Virus record (IMG/VR): IMGVR_UViG_3300045534_000075
Span: 1 to 45,933 of that record
Source: a virus
Reading direction: 5' to 3' (one strand)
Length of the DNA stretch: 45,933 nucleotides
In this document: piece after piece, positions 6,869-15,000 of the stretch
How positions within the stretch are numbered: position 1 is the first letter of the stretch
Layout of the letters: every line of letters begins with the position of its first letter
Program-made: the position numbers and the translations under genes
The notes under the pieces: generated by a model
The model's input: the letters and a program-made list of their open reading frames with translations, nothing else
Database searches by the model: none
What the model was told of the DNA's origin: nothing

Positions 6869-7390
6869 ATGCTGAAATTCGGGAATATATGCGACATAGA
6901 CGCGGCCAACGGGCTGGCACGCGTTCAATTCGATGACGACGGCGTGACGTCGGCGTGGCTTCCTATTGCTTTCCCAAATACGCTGCAAAATAAATACGTT
7001 TGGGCGTTCGACGTGAACGAACACGTCGCCTGTCTGATGGATGAGGACGCCGAAAACGGGGTAATTGTCGGGGCGATATATTCAAAAGCAGAACAGCCCG
7101 ACGACGGCGACGCGGATAAGGTGCGGGTAGTTTTCAGCGATGGGGCGTCCGTCGAATACGACCGGGCGGCGTCTAAGTTGGCGGTGAAAGTTGGGACTAC
7201 CGAACTCGAAGTGACAGAGGACGGTTTCACGGTGAAACGCGGAACGGAAACGCTGAAGGCAATTTTGACCGACTTAATAAACGCAATACTGGCAGAAACG
7301 CACCCGACCGGTACCGGGCCGTCCGGGACGCCGATAAATGCGGCGACATATACGGCTATAAAAAATCGTATTCCTAACCTTTTCGAATAA
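6869..7390 (+). CDS. Baseplate spike / assembly protein V
   Basis: The 173-residue protein matches the P2 gpV family. It has an N-terminal OB fold (FGNICDIDAANGLARVQFDDDGVTSAWLPI), a central VWAFDVNEHVACLMDE motif, and a C-terminal beta-helical spike tip (ASKLAVKVGTTELEVTEDGF). It forms the central membrane-piercing spike below the hub. The frame is open far upstream, but that part overlaps the tRNA-like element and terminator. The ATG at 6869 gives the expected family N terminus. The in-frame ATG at 6839 lies inside the terminator loop and is less likely. Confidence 0.9.
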   Translation: MLKFGNICDIDAANGLARVQFDDDGVTSAWLPIAFPNTLQNKYVWAFDVNEHVACLMDEDAENGVIVGAIYSKAEQPDDGDADKVRVVFSDGASVEYDRAASKLAVKVGTTELEVTEDGFTVKRGTETLKAILTDLINAILAETHPTGTGPSGTPINAATYTAIKNRIPNLFE

Positions 7391-7397
7391 TATTTAT

Positions 7398-7646
7398 ATG
7401 CAGGGACTTTTCAAAATCTACCACGACCCAAACTTTGCAGCCGCCGACATACAGCCGGAAAATACCGTACTGGTGCCAGGTACGGACGGCCGCGCATACC
7501 GGGATCAATGTCAATACGGAAGCCTTGGCCAACTGTCGGAGCATGCGGGGCTAATCCAGACCGGGGATGCCACATTGCGCGAAGCCGTGGACGCGTTTCG
7601 GGAAAACCGTTTGCCGCGATGGAAAGGCGACGTAAATAAATTCTAA
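7398..7646 (+). CDS. Hypothetical baseplate-region protein
   Basis: This 82-residue soluble protein, 7 bases after gpV, is not one I recognise. It is acidic to neutral, with FKIYHDPNFAAADIQPENTVLV at the start and a helical EHAGLIQTGDATLREAVDAFRENRLPRW section. Position between V and W suggests a baseplate or spike accessory role. A PAAR-type tip would be expected in this neighbourhood, but no PAAR motif is visible. Confidence 0.75.
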   Translation: MQGLFKIYHDPNFAAADIQPENTVLVPGTDGRAYRDQCQYGSLGQLSEHAGLIQTGDATLREAVDAFRENRLPRWKGDVNKF

Positions 7647-7651
7647 ATTCG

Positions 7652-7659
7652 TATCTTTG
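7652..7659 (+). promoter_or_regulatory. -7 element TATCTTTG directly before a start codon
   Basis: TATCTTTG is followed after four bases by the ATG at 7664. No TTTG lies at the expected upstream distance, so the -33 region is weak. If used, transcription would begin at or next to the start codon and give a leaderless mRNA for the gene at 7664. Confidence 0.5.
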
Positions 7660-7663
7660 TGCC

Positions 7664-7909
7664 ATGCCACTAAGCAAATCCGCGCTAAAGGCGACCGTAA
7701 AAACCGCGCTCGCTGCGAACATCACAAATACAAATAACTTTGACGGCGCAATAGACGCGCTGGCACAGGCTATTGCGGACGCCGTGGCAAAGGCTGTTGA
7801 CGATTACGTCAAGACGGCAACCGTTACGAATATTCCCGCCCTGGTATCCCCCGCCGGGGCGGTAACCGGCACAATTTCTACCACCATAACCGGAACAATA
7901 ACGCCGTGA
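7664..7909 (+). CDS. Small alanine-rich hypothetical protein
   Basis: The 81-residue product has a helical alanine-rich body (FDGAIDALAQAIADAVAKAV) and a C-terminal Thr/Gly beta-prone tail (AVTGTISTTITGTITP). Similar small proteins lie beside baseplate genes in other phages, but I cannot name a function. Its stop overlaps the GTG start of the gpW-like gene (GTGA), so it is coupled to baseplate synthesis. A promoter-like element lies directly upstream. Confidence 0.75.
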   Translation: MPLSKSALKATVKTALAANITNTNNFDGAIDALAQAIADAVAKAVDDYVKTATVTNIPALVSPAGAVTGTISTTITGTITP

Positions 7910-8409
7910 ACGTAAGCGATATAAAATCGGCTGACTGGTCTTTTTCTGTTTCTTCAATCGGCGAAGCGGTGGAGGGGGTAGCGGATATTAACCAATGTAT
8001 CGGGGTTATTATCGGCACGCAAAAAGGCAGCGACCCGTTCCGGCCGGATTTTGGTTCGGACGTTTGGGACTGGATAGATCGGCCGCTTGGTATTGCCATT
8101 CCGAATATGAAGCGGGCAATTATCGAAGCGGTTGCGCTATGGGAGCCGCGCGTAACGATCACCGGGATCGAATATGCATATCAAAATGCAGCGGGCGAAA
8201 ACGCGCCGGTGTATTCGGGCGCGCGGTTCAATATCTACTGGAAATTGAAACAGACGCAAACGACCGGCACGGCGGAGGTAACGCTCGGACTGTATGACGC
8301 AATCCAAAAAGCAGAACAAACGCAGCCGCCGCTTCCGCTGTTCATCACCCTATTGACTGAATCCGGGGACGTCGTGCAGACGGAAGCGGGCGAAAATATT
8401 GTAATATGA
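7906..8409 (+). CDS. Baseplate wedge protein W (gp25-like)
   Basis: The 167-residue protein belongs to the GPW/gp25 family. The diagnostic stretch GTQKGSDPFRPDFGSDVWDW near residue 38 is followed by IPNMKRAIIEAVALWEPRV. It is the small lysozyme-like-fold wedge subunit linked to sheath and gpJ. The start is GTG (7906) overlapping the previous stop. No suitable ATG exists nearby, and the encoded N terminus (NVSDIKSADWSF) looks complete. The C terminus is about 40 residues longer than the minimal family. Confidence 0.93.
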   Translation: MNVSDIKSADWSFSVSSIGEAVEGVADINQCIGVIIGTQKGSDPFRPDFGSDVWDWIDRPLGIAIPNMKRAIIEAVALWEPRVTITGIEYAYQNAAGENAPVYSGARFNIYWKLKQTQTTGTAEVTLGLYDAIQKAEQTQPPLPLFITLLTESGDVVQTEAGENIVI

Positions 8410-9509
8410 CAGAACCGGAATTCATAGAGCGCGACGGCGAAAAAATTGTGTCGGAACTTATCGCGACCTATCAAGATATTACCGGGCGCGTATTGCAGCC
8501 AGGGCAACCCGAACGGCTGCTAATCAATGCGTTTGCCTATCGGGAACTGCTTTTGCGGCAACAAATCCAAAACGCGGCGCTTCAAACGCTGGTGTCCTTT
8601 GCGTCCGCACCCGCGCTGGATTATTTGGGGGAACTTGTAGGCGTTCAACGTTTGGCAGCTTCGCCCGCGTCCTGCACGTTACGTTTTACTTTGATTGCCG
8701 GGCATGGCGGGGTAGTAATACCGACCGGTACGCGTGTTGCATCTTTGGACGGAAAAATTATTTTTCGCATTGTGGAGGCGGTGGATGTGAACACCGGCGT
8801 GAATACCGCCGACGTGCTGGCATTCGCTGACACGACCGGCACGGCGGGCAACGGATACGCCGCCGGGGAAATTTCGGAGATATTAGACCCGCAGCCGTTC
8901 CTGGTGTCGGCTGAAAATTTGGCGGCAACGTCGGGCGGATCTGATGAGGAGACGGACGCCGAATTGCGCGACCGGATTAAGTTAGCGCCGGAACAATTCA
9001 GCACGGCCGGATCGGTCGGCGCGTATCAGTTTCACGCGAAATCTGCCAGCCCTGCAATCTTGGATGTAGCGGTGACAAATCCGACTCCGGGCACTGTGAA
9101 TATTTACCCGCTTGCAGAGGGCGGGCTGCCTACCTCTTCTGCGATATTGAACTTGGTAGCGGCTGCCTGCAATGCGGAAAAGGTGCGGCCGCTTACGGAT
9201 ACGGTCGTGGTGTTGACGCCAACGCACGTTAACTATTCGATACACGTCCACCTTGCCTGCTACACTACCGCCAACACAACGGCGGTTATCGCGCAAGTTA
9301 CAGAGAACCTGACCAATTACGCGAATACGCGGGCGCAGCGGATCGGGCTGGACATTGTGCGGGCGCAAATTGTGGGACTTTGCATGGTGGACGGCGTGTA
9401 TAATGTCACGGTCGTGTCCCCGTCGGCGGACGTGGTAATTTCAGCAACGCAGGTACCTACCCGCACGGGTAGTTTACAGGTACAAGTAACAGATATTGTA
9501 AATGGCTAA
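8406..9509 (+). CDS. Baseplate wedge protein J
   Basis: The 367-residue protein is a P2 gpJ-like / Mu gp47-like baseplate protein. The N terminus has the family signature (LLINAFAYRELLLRQQIQNA, then APALDYLGELVGVQRL). The middle contains GTRVASLDG, ETDAELRDRIKLAPEQFSTAGSVGAYQFHA and the final region VPTRTGSLQVQV. It forms wedges of the baseplate with W and I. It overlaps W by 4 bases and I by 8 bases. Confidence 0.95.
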   Translation: MTEPEFIERDGEKIVSELIATYQDITGRVLQPGQPERLLINAFAYRELLLRQQIQNAALQTLVSFASAPALDYLGELVGVQRLAASPASCTLRFTLIAGHGGVVIPTGTRVASLDGKIIFRIVEAVDVNTGVNTADVLAFADTTGTAGNGYAAGEISEILDPQPFLVSAENLAATSGGSDEETDAELRDRIKLAPEQFSTAGSVGAYQFHAKSASPAILDVAVTNPTPGTVNIYPLAEGGLPTSSAILNLVAAACNAEKVRPLTDTVVVLTPTHVNYSIHVHLACYTTANTTAVIAQVTENLTNYANTRAQRIGLDIVRAQIVGLCMVDGVYNVTVVSPSADVVISATQVPTRTGSLQVQVTDIVNG

Positions 9510-10221
9510 TATTACAGGAACGGGCATAGCGCACGCGCCGCACCTGGTAGCGTTCGACACGGCGGCGAAAATCCGGCTGGAGGGCATTGACCTTACGCCG
9601 CTGCTCATGTACGTTGTGGATACAGCGGACGTGGACGCATTGCCCTACCTGGCAGAGCAATTTCACGCGCTCGGGTTTGAGGGGTGGGCGCTAGCAGTTA
9701 CGGAGGCCGACAAACGGGCACTAATCAAGAAGGCGATCGAACTTCACCGGCACAAGGGCACGCCGTGGGCTATTCGTAACGCCGTGCGGGCGGTCGGGTT
9801 CGGGGAATGTGAGATAATTGAGGGGGTAGGGTTCGATTACAACGGCCAAAGTACATATAACGGTGCTTCGAATTACAACGGCGGCAATTGGGCAACATTC
9901 CGCGTAAAGGTGGAGATACCGAACACGCGGCCGGTGACGCTGGCAGAGTTTACGGCGCTGCGTTCGATGATCTTGGAATACAAAAACGCGCGTAGTGTGC
10001 TGGCAGATATTACGCTGGTGTTAGTTCTTGAAACGACGCACGACTTGCCGGAAGATCAACTTGATTTTTTGGCGGGCGATGCGGTAACGGATACGCTTAC
10101 AGGCGGGGCGGATTATGGAGGTGGCACGGCGTACAATGGCGCGGCGAACTACGACAAATCAAACGATCCCGGCACGATTACGATCGAAATTGGCGGGTTC
10201 GCAACAACGGAAAACTTCTAA
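9502..10221 (+). CDS. Tail protein I
   Basis: This 239-residue protein is in the P2 gpI family. Markers are LPYLAEQFHALGFEGWALA and the KKAIELHRHKGTPWAIRNAVRAVGF motif near residue 75, which is highly characteristic. It completes the baseplate wedge and connects to tail fibres. Two short repeats with YNG (YNGQSTYNGASNYNG near 113, and YGGGTAYNGAANYD near 205) are unusual additions. The start overlaps the end of J. Confidence 0.92.
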   Translation: MANITGTGIAHAPHLVAFDTAAKIRLEGIDLTPLLMYVVDTADVDALPYLAEQFHALGFEGWALAVTEADKRALIKKAIELHRHKGTPWAIRNAVRAVGFGECEIIEGVGFDYNGQSTYNGASNYNGGNWATFRVKVEIPNTRPVTLAEFTALRSMILEYKNARSVLADITLVLVLETTHDLPEDQLDFLAGDAVTDTLTGGADYGGGTAYNGAANYDKSNDPGTITIEIGGFATTENF

Positions 10222-10231
10222 AGAAAAATAG

Positions 10232-10681
10232 ATGCAAGAGGTACCACGAATAGACACAATAATCCCGCGCGGCATTTTTGAGATGCGCGTGTACGACGCC
10301 GACGGCTGTCTGCTGGAATCATACGAGGCGGACAATTTGATCGTAAACGGCGGACGGTCGGCTATCGCTTCGCTGATCGGCGCGGCGACGGCGACAAAGG
10401 ACGTAACGCAAATAGCGTTTGGAACGAACGGCTCTAATCCGGTGTTGACAGATACCGCAATTACCGGGGCGTTTACGAAGGCAGTCGGTACGGTATCGTA
10501 TCCGGCGACGGGACAGGTGCGCTTCGCCTGGTCGCTGGAAACAGGAGAAAGTAACGGCGTAACGATACGCGAATACGGGCTTTTGTGCCAGGATAACACC
10601 CTCTTCGCGCGTAAGGTGCGCGCGGATATCTCCAAAACTTCCGACGTGCGCCTGGAGGGCACGTGGACAATAATTTTCTAA
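10232..10681 (+). CDS. Probable tail fibre or baseplate accessory protein
   Basis: The 149-residue protein is predicted to be all-beta (FEMRVYDADGCLLESYEADNLIVNGGRSAIASLIGAA near the N terminus; GTVSYPATGQVRFAWSLETGES in the middle). The pattern resembles the fibre-associated region found after gpI in many phages, but I cannot assign a specific family. It lies between gpI and the collar fibre gene, consistent with a fibre-attachment or proximal fibre role. Confidence 0.7.
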   Translation: MQEVPRIDTIIPRGIFEMRVYDADGCLLESYEADNLIVNGGRSAIASLIGAATATKDVTQIAFGTNGSNPVLTDTAITGAFTKAVGTVSYPATGQVRFAWSLETGESNGVTIREYGLLCQDNTLFARKVRADISKTSDVRLEGTWTIIF

Positions 10682-10683
10682 CA

Positions 10684-11556
10684 ATGGCAAATCTAACAGA
10701 ATCCGCAATTTTTGAAGCCGGGATATATCAACTTGAAACGACCGACCCCGTCCTGGGCGGGGCGTCCGGCATCGCCAACACGCAGGCCAAACAGTTAGCA
10801 AACCGCACAACGTGGATTAAGGAAAAACTTGACTTGTTGGGGTTCGGCACAACGGGCGTACCGCAATACACGGGCAACCTAAACGCGCTTACTACGTCGG
10901 GCTGGTGGTACGCCACAACGGCCACGACAAACAGGCCTACGGGGGCGTCTGAGGGTTTTTTCAATGTAGTGCAATATGCGGCATTGGGGTACTCTTTTCA
11001 GGTATTCCACGACATTACGGCGGATCGTTCCTGGACGCGACGGATATTGGACGGGCCGGTATTTTCGCCTTGGTCTGAAATTGCGCGCGTTTCGACGGTG
11101 ACGAGCCTGAATGATCAATTGATCGGATCGGTGGCGGCGTTCGCAGCAAATACAGCGCCGACGGGGTGGTTCAAGGCGAACGGTGCGGCGGTAAGTCGGA
11201 GCCTGTATTCGGCTCTGTTTGCGAAAATTGGTACGACGTTTGGGGCGGGCAACGGTTCGACGACGTTCAATTTGCCGGACTTGCGCGGCGAATTTGTGCG
11301 CGGGTGGGATGACGGGCGCGGGGTGGATACCGGGCGCGCGTTTGGATCGGCGCAAAGTGCCAGCGTAGATAGCGGCGGGGTGCAACTTCGCGAGGCGGCA
11401 AATAATTATTTGCCGGGCGGAAACGTGACCGGCGACGCGCTTGCGTACTTTGGGAATGCGGACGTAGCGACGTATGGCACGGCGGCAACGTACTTTGGGG
11501 GCACGGAAACGCGCCCGCGCAACGTGGCGCTGTTGTATTGTATCAAGTGGCAATAA
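10684..11556 (+). CDS. Tail fibre with tail-collar domain
   Basis: The 290-residue protein has an N-terminal segment typical of fibre proteins (ETTDPVLGGASGIANTQAKQLANRTTWIK), a middle domain with WWYATTATTNRPTG, and a C-terminal phage tail-collar domain at about 155-290. That domain includes GTTFGAGNGSTTFNLPDLRG, FVRGWDDGRG and the closing ETRPRNVALLYCIK. The tail-collar fold commonly forms fibre tips or attachment regions. The frame is open from 10663, but the ATG at 10684 (MANLTES) gives the usual N terminus and avoids overlapping the previous stop. Confidence 0.9.
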   Translation: MANLTESAIFEAGIYQLETTDPVLGGASGIANTQAKQLANRTTWIKEKLDLLGFGTTGVPQYTGNLNALTTSGWWYATTATTNRPTGASEGFFNVVQYAALGYSFQVFHDITADRSWTRRILDGPVFSPWSEIARVSTVTSLNDQLIGSVAAFAANTAPTGWFKANGAAVSRSLYSALFAKIGTTFGAGNGSTTFNLPDLRGEFVRGWDDGRGVDTGRAFGSAQSASVDSGGVQLREAANNYLPGGNVTGDALAYFGNADVATYGTAATYFGGTETRPRNVALLYCIKWQ

Positions 11557-11660
11557 TGAAGCGGAACGGCGGCAAGGAGCGGATGAACGGCGGAACGGCG
11601 CAACGGATGCGCAGTCGGCTGGCAGAGATATTTTTCACACGCATTATAAACATCACACAC

Positions 11661-12116
11661 ATGACAGACACAACAACGGCTGAAAACCAAACAGCCGACA
11701 CAACCGAAAAGCAGGTTTGCTACCTGTACGATCACAAGGGGCGGTACTACGGCTTCGATCACGCCGACCCCGACCCGATGCAGCCGGGCGAATATATTAT
11801 GCCGGAAAACGCGACAACGACCGCGCCGCCGGGCGCAACGCTCGACAAATGGCAAAACTATTTTTGGACGGGCAACAACTGGGAGGTGCGGTTTGACGAA
11901 GCGCTGAAAAACGCGGAAAAAATCCGATTCCGTAAGCATCGGGCGCTCGCTTTGGCGGCTTCCGATTGGACGCAATTACCCGACGCGCCGCTGGATTACC
12001 TCGAAGTATTGGCGTGGCGGCGCTACCGGCAGGAACTGCGCGACCTTCCTGCACAGGAGAATTTCCCAGACTGCGAATGGCCTGCGAAGCCGGGCGAAAA
12101 AACCGTGAAAGCATGA
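11661..12116 (+). CDS. Tail fibre assembly-like protein
   Basis: The 151-residue protein has a C-terminal pattern seen in caudovirus tail fibre assembly chaperones: WTQLPDAPLDYLEVLAWRRYRQELRDLP followed by FPDCEWPAKP. The N-terminal part contains YYGFDHADPDP and a WTGNNWEV strand. It follows the collar fibre gene and probably helps it fold or trimerise. The frame extends to 11538, but the upstream section overlaps the fibre gene and lacks coding character. The ATG at 11661 after a CACACAC leader is preferred. Confidence 0.85.
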   Translation: MTDTTTAENQTADTTEKQVCYLYDHKGRYYGFDHADPDPMQPGEYIMPENATTTAPPGATLDKWQNYFWTGNNWEVRFDEALKNAEKIRFRKHRALALAASDWTQLPDAPLDYLEVLAWRRYRQELRDLPAQENFPDCEWPAKPGEKTVKA

Positions 12117-12622
12117 TATTTCGGGAATCTATGGCAAGTTGCATTACGTCCGGATTCGGATATTGCAGTATGCCCGAATCTTACGCCGGAATTGTACGCA
12201 CGTCATACCCGGACTGGCAGGGGTGGCGGATTATTGACAATACAAAACGCAACGCCGATTTTACGGAGGCGCTGCGGGAAAATCGGGAACTGAAAAAGCA
12301 CGTCGAAACGTACTACCGGCGGCTGTATGACGACTTGAAAATAGAGCGCATCAATTACAACCCCCTGGCATTAGAACTGTTTGAAGGAGGCGCGAAATTG
12401 GGGCGACGCTTGGCGGTGCGGATGCTGGAGGACGCGGTAAATATCGTGACGGTGGATTTTCGGGAAAATTATCCGGTGCCAATTACGGGCGAAATGAGCG
12501 AACGACTGATCGAGCGCGTGAACGGGTGCGGAAACGAAGGGGTGCTGCTGAAAGCGTACACGATCTACTTAGGAGATCGGTATTTGAAAGACCCGCAATT
12601 TTTCCGGCTTTGGATTGAATGA
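12113..12622 (+). CDS. Glycoside hydrolase family 108-like protein, catalytic motif altered
   Basis: Residues about 20-45 (ESYAGIVRTSYPDWQGWRIID) and the C-terminal part (LALELFEGGAKLG; then YTIYLGDRYLKDPQFFRLWIE) resemble GH108 muramidases and their C-terminal peptidoglycan-binding region. In that family the N terminus carries an E-G-G-Y motif whose Glu is catalytic. Here the equivalent stretch reads GFGYC and the Glu is missing. The product is 169 residues. The start overlaps the upstream stop (ATGA). It may be a degenerate lysin or a tail-associated wall-binding protein. The ORF open from 11966 is not the start, because that portion overlaps the previous gene. Confidence 0.7.
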   Translation: MIFRESMASCITSGFGYCSMPESYAGIVRTSYPDWQGWRIIDNTKRNADFTEALRENRELKKHVETYYRRLYDDLKIERINYNPLALELFEGGAKLGRRLAVRMLEDAVNIVTVDFRENYPVPITGEMSERLIERVNGCGNEGVLLKAYTIYLGDRYLKDPQFFRLWIE

Positions 12623-12624
12623 AA

Positions 12625-12658
12625 AAAAAATGCCCGACCGCTTGGCCGGGCATTTTTT
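12625..12658. terminator. Bidirectional rho-independent terminator
   Basis: A perfect 12-bp stem (AAAAAATGCCCG with CGGGCATTTTTT) encloses a 10-base loop. A-run and T-run flanks let it work on both strands. It lies between the end of the + strand tail operon (12622) and the end of the converging recT-like gene (12660). Confidence 0.92.
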
Positions 12659-12659
12659 G

Positions 12660-13385
12660 TTAGATGAGGTCGGGTTCCGTTGGCGGTTCGGAGGGTTCCG
12701 CGTCCTGGTGTTCGGCGTCCTGGTGTTCGGCGTCCGGTTCCGGCAATTTGTCGGAAAATTTGCCGGAAATTTGCGCGTTCAAACCGGATACGAAATCCGG
12801 CGCGGCGGGTTTCGGGCGGCTGGAAATCTCAGTGTATTCCACGTCGTAGGCTTCTTCTACCGTGTGCAATCCCATCGCAACCTCCGGGGCGTAGAGCCGG
12901 GAAAAGAACGCGGCGGCGCGGTAACGCAGCATTAGATCGGGCATGGTTTGCCACTTGGAGCCGGTCTTATTGTACCATCCCTCCTTTTTTGCCATCGCGA
13001 TTGACACGGGCGGACCCTCCAATAGTTCGCCGGTAGCCAAATCTTTTGCGACGGCGACGCATTGACGACCGTCACCTTCGCCGGTGACTTGAAAGCGTAA
13101 CGGGCTGAATTTGCCCGACGTGTTGACGGCGGCGATCAAATAGGTTGCGCTCCAGGAAGGGCGACCGTGGATAATGTGAAGATTTTGCATTACCATAAGC
13201 GGGCTGGTACCGACCCGGTTAGCCATTTCCAGGGCGACTAAGCAGTTTGCGACATTACCCTGGTAGTCCTTTGGAATCATGGACGTGCTGGATAGCATTT
13301 TCGCTACCCGTTGCGCCTGATCGAAGGCGTCGCCGTTTGAATAGACGGACGGGGCGGTGGATATTTTTACAAGTTCTTTTGACAT
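12660..13385 (-). CDS. recT: RecT-like single-strand annealing protein
   Basis: The 241-residue protein matches the RecT family: MANRVGTSPLMVMQNLHIIHGRPSWSA near residue 55, then a WQTMPDLMLRYRAAAFFSRLYAPE segment. It anneals complementary single strands, working with the exonuclease encoded just upstream on the same strand. The C-terminal tail carries a short acidic tandem repeat (DAEHQ, DAEHQ, DAEPSE), likely flexible and protein-binding. It is transcribed toward the tail operon and ends at a shared terminator. Confidence 0.92.
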   Translation of the reverse strand: MSKELVKISTAPSVYSNGDAFDQAQRVAKMLSSTSMIPKDYQGNVANCLVALEMANRVGTSPLMVMQNLHIIHGRPSWSATYLIAAVNTSGKFSPLRFQVTGEGDGRQCVAVAKDLATGELLEGPPVSIAMAKKEGWYNKTGSKWQTMPDLMLRYRAAAFFSRLYAPEVAMGLHTVEEAYDVEYTEISSRPKPAAPDFVSGLNAQISGKFSDKLPEPDAEHQDAEHQDAEPSEPPTEPDLI

Positions 13386-13411
13386 GAAATTCGTTATTGT
13401 TGGGTGAAAAA

Positions 13412-14260
13412 TTAAATTTGTTTGAAAATATATTCCGGTATTTTCAGCGGCTCAATTTGATCTGAGTACCCCGGCCAAACGCCGGTTTGCAGGCATTCGG
13501 CGTAGGTTTGCAGGTTGCGCATGTAGGCGGCATGTCCCAGTTCGATCGTTCGCGGTTCGGCATAATAACAGGCGACGGCGAACGGGTATTCCTTTTCCAC
13601 TACAAGAAAAATAAACGCCTTCGGGTAGTTGCCCGTGGCGAAGTAAAATCCGTCCGAGTAAAACGCGGCCTGCACGTGGTAACGGTATGACAATGCCGAA
13701 CGTCCGAACGCGTCCGGACTTGCGTCGGTCGTGGTTTTCAGATCGAGCAGGAAGCCGTCGGAACTAATCCAGTCCGGGCGGCACTTGCAGGCGGTCCCGG
13801 TTTCGGGTTCGTCGAACAGGATCGTTTTTTCCGCTTCACCGTCGGACAGTAACAGGTGCGTGGCTGCGAAGTCGTGGATAGATTCACACATCCGGGCGGC
13901 GCGGTCGTAATCATCGGCTTCAACAACCGTGCGGCCGTTGGTTTGTGTATTAAACGCGTCCCACCACTCTGTCGCCGCCAATGTTTCGGGGCTGGGTTTT
14001 TTTGCATTGATCTGCAACGCCGAAGGGCGGCGCGGCGCGTCGGCGGGGACGATAACGTACTGTTCGTCTAATAAGTGCGGCTGCAAAAGTACGTCGTTTG
14101 TAATTGACCCGATAATGAACGCCTTTTTCCTAGGTTCGGGCGGTCGGTTCGGATTTAGGTACTTCGCCCAATAGTGATAGGGCGAACGGTTAATCACGTC
14201 GAGGCCGGATTTACTAATCCGGCTGGTGTCGGCGTGGTAATTGTCGCGAGTGTCGGACAT
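13412..14260 (-). CDS. RecE/exonuclease VIII-like nuclease (DUF3799, PD-(D/E)XK)
   Basis: This 282-residue nuclease has the PD-(D/E)XK core: RPDW (Asp about 163), LLDLKTT (Asp 173, Lys 175) and QAAFY (197-201), all typical of DUF3799/RecE-type exonucleases. It resects double-stranded ends to give strands for RecT. The usual G-x-x-H motif near the N terminus reads GSITND here, with N in place of H. The ATG at 14260 follows the divergent promoter region. The frame stays open another 58 codons upstream, but that part runs into the promoter and is AT-rich. The recT-like gene follows after 26 bases. Confidence 0.9.
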   Translation of the reverse strand: MSDTRDNYHADTSRISKSGLDVINRSPYHYWAKYLNPNRPPEPRKKAFIIGSITNDVLLQPHLLDEQYVIVPADAPRRPSALQINAKKPSPETLAATEWWDAFNTQTNGRTVVEADDYDRAARMCESIHDFAATHLLLSDGEAEKTILFDEPETGTACKCRPDWISSDGFLLDLKTTTDASPDAFGRSALSYRYHVQAAFYSDGFYFATGNYPKAFIFLVVEKEYPFAVACYYAEPRTIELGHAAYMRNLQTYAECLQTGVWPGYSDQIEPLKIPEYIFKQI

Positions 14261-14304
14261 AATAGTGTGTGTTTGGTGGCGTGTGTGCCTGGTGAATGAT
14301 GCGA

Positions 14305-14312
14305 CAAAGATA
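14305..14312 (-). promoter_or_regulatory. -7 element TATCTTTG for the exonuclease-recT operon
   Basis: On the - strand this reads TATCTTTG, 44 bases before the exonuclease start. A clear TTTG is not present upstream; an AT-rich TTTACC sequence stands near the -33 position. It is back to back with the + strand promoter at 14338, so the two operons share a control region of about 60 bases. Confidence 0.6.
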
Positions 14313-14337
14313 GGCGAAAAAAATAAATTTAGGTAAA

Positions 14338-14370
14338 TTTGCGTAAAATAAATTTTTTGGCGTATCTTTG
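14338..14370 (+). promoter_or_regulatory. Early promoter, Bacteroidota type
   Basis: TTTG (14338-14341) and TATCTTTG (14363-14370) are spaced by 21 bases. The element is preceded by TTAGGTAAATTTGC, which recurs at the promoter at 16418, and is followed by AGCCAT in both. It drives the + strand early genes starting at 14403, leaving a leader of about 30 bases. Confidence 0.8.
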
Positions 14371-14402
14371 AGCCATAATAATAACGCATAAAAATTTTAG
14401 CC

Positions 14403-14573
14403 ATGACAGAACAACTTATCCAAACCGTTACCAACCGCGCAAACGAAATGCTTAAAAACTCGGAGATTGCAAAAATCTATAACGCAATGCCGACTAAAGA
14501 CGCGGCGCAAGCGTGGTTAATTAAAGCCGCTATCGCTACCTTGATAACACCTGTAAACGAGCGGACTAAATGA
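14403..14573 (+). CDS. Small early protein, unknown
   Basis: This 56-residue, mainly helical protein (MTEQLIQTVTNRANEM...) is the first gene after the early promoter. It has no recognisable motif. Its stop overlaps the next start (ATGA). The promoter position and coupled downstream gene support it as real. Confidence 0.75.
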   Translation: MTEQLIQTVTNRANEMLKNSEIAKIYNAMPTKDAAQAWLIKAAIATLITPVNERTK

Positions 14574-14782
14574 AATTAGGAATCCTAAAACGTAAATCGC
14601 AAGTCGTCTGCCTGCACTGCCGGAAAAAACGGCAGCGCACGGCGGAGGTTTGGGTAACGGCGGGCGAAATTGACGCCGCTATGGAATTGTTAGACAAAAA
14701 AATTAGGCAGCCTTACACCTGCAAGAAATGCAGGGATAAGGAGGCGGAGGGAGAAACAACGCACGCAATAAAATGGATATAA
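14570..14782 (+). CDS. Small zinc-ribbon-like protein
   Basis: The 70-residue basic protein has two Cys pairs, CLHC (residues 14-17) and CKKC (51-54), spaced as in a small zinc ribbon, with a helical linker between. This suggests binding of nucleic acid or protein. It lies in a tight early cluster and overlaps the HTH gene downstream by 10 bases. It might be an early regulator; no family is recognised. Confidence 0.75.
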   Translation: MKLGILKRKSQVVCLHCRKKRQRTAEVWVTAGEIDAAMELLDKKIRQPYTCKKCRDKEAEGETTHAIKWI

Positions 14783-15000
14783 TTCAGGAACTCAAAACCG
14801 CCTGCAAAGAAGCAGGCACAAACTTAACCGAACTATGCCGCGAAGCCGGGGTGGATCGTTCGGTAGTCGAACGGTGGAAAAACAAGCCGCCGAAATCGTT
14901 TGAAACGCTTATCCGGCTTAATACCGCATTATCGAAGTTAAAGCACAATCGCCATGATTCTACGAGCGTACCAAACGAAAGCGGTGCAGGCAATCCGTGA
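14773..15000 (+). CDS. Small helix-turn-helix protein
   Basis: Residues 1-55 of this 75-residue protein form a Cro/XRE-like helix-turn-helix (ELKTACKEAGTNLTELCREAGVDRSVVERWKN). It may act on the divergent promoters just upstream. The C-terminal 20 residues are low complexity and lie over the start of the helicase gene, with which it overlaps by 47 bases in another frame. Confidence 0.8.
   Translation: MDIIQELKTACKEAGTNLTELCREAGVDRSVVERWKNKPPKSFETLIRLNTALSKLKHNRHDSTSVPNESGAGNP

Noticed and set aside
12615-12935. Plus-strand ORF opposite the recT-like gene
   Set aside because: It runs through the terminator and the acidic repeat tail of the RecT-like gene; residues are shadow-like.
14261-14434. 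58-codon N-terminal extension of the exonuclease
   Set aside because: It covers the divergent promoter elements and gives a sequence unlike the family; the ATG at 14260 fits better.
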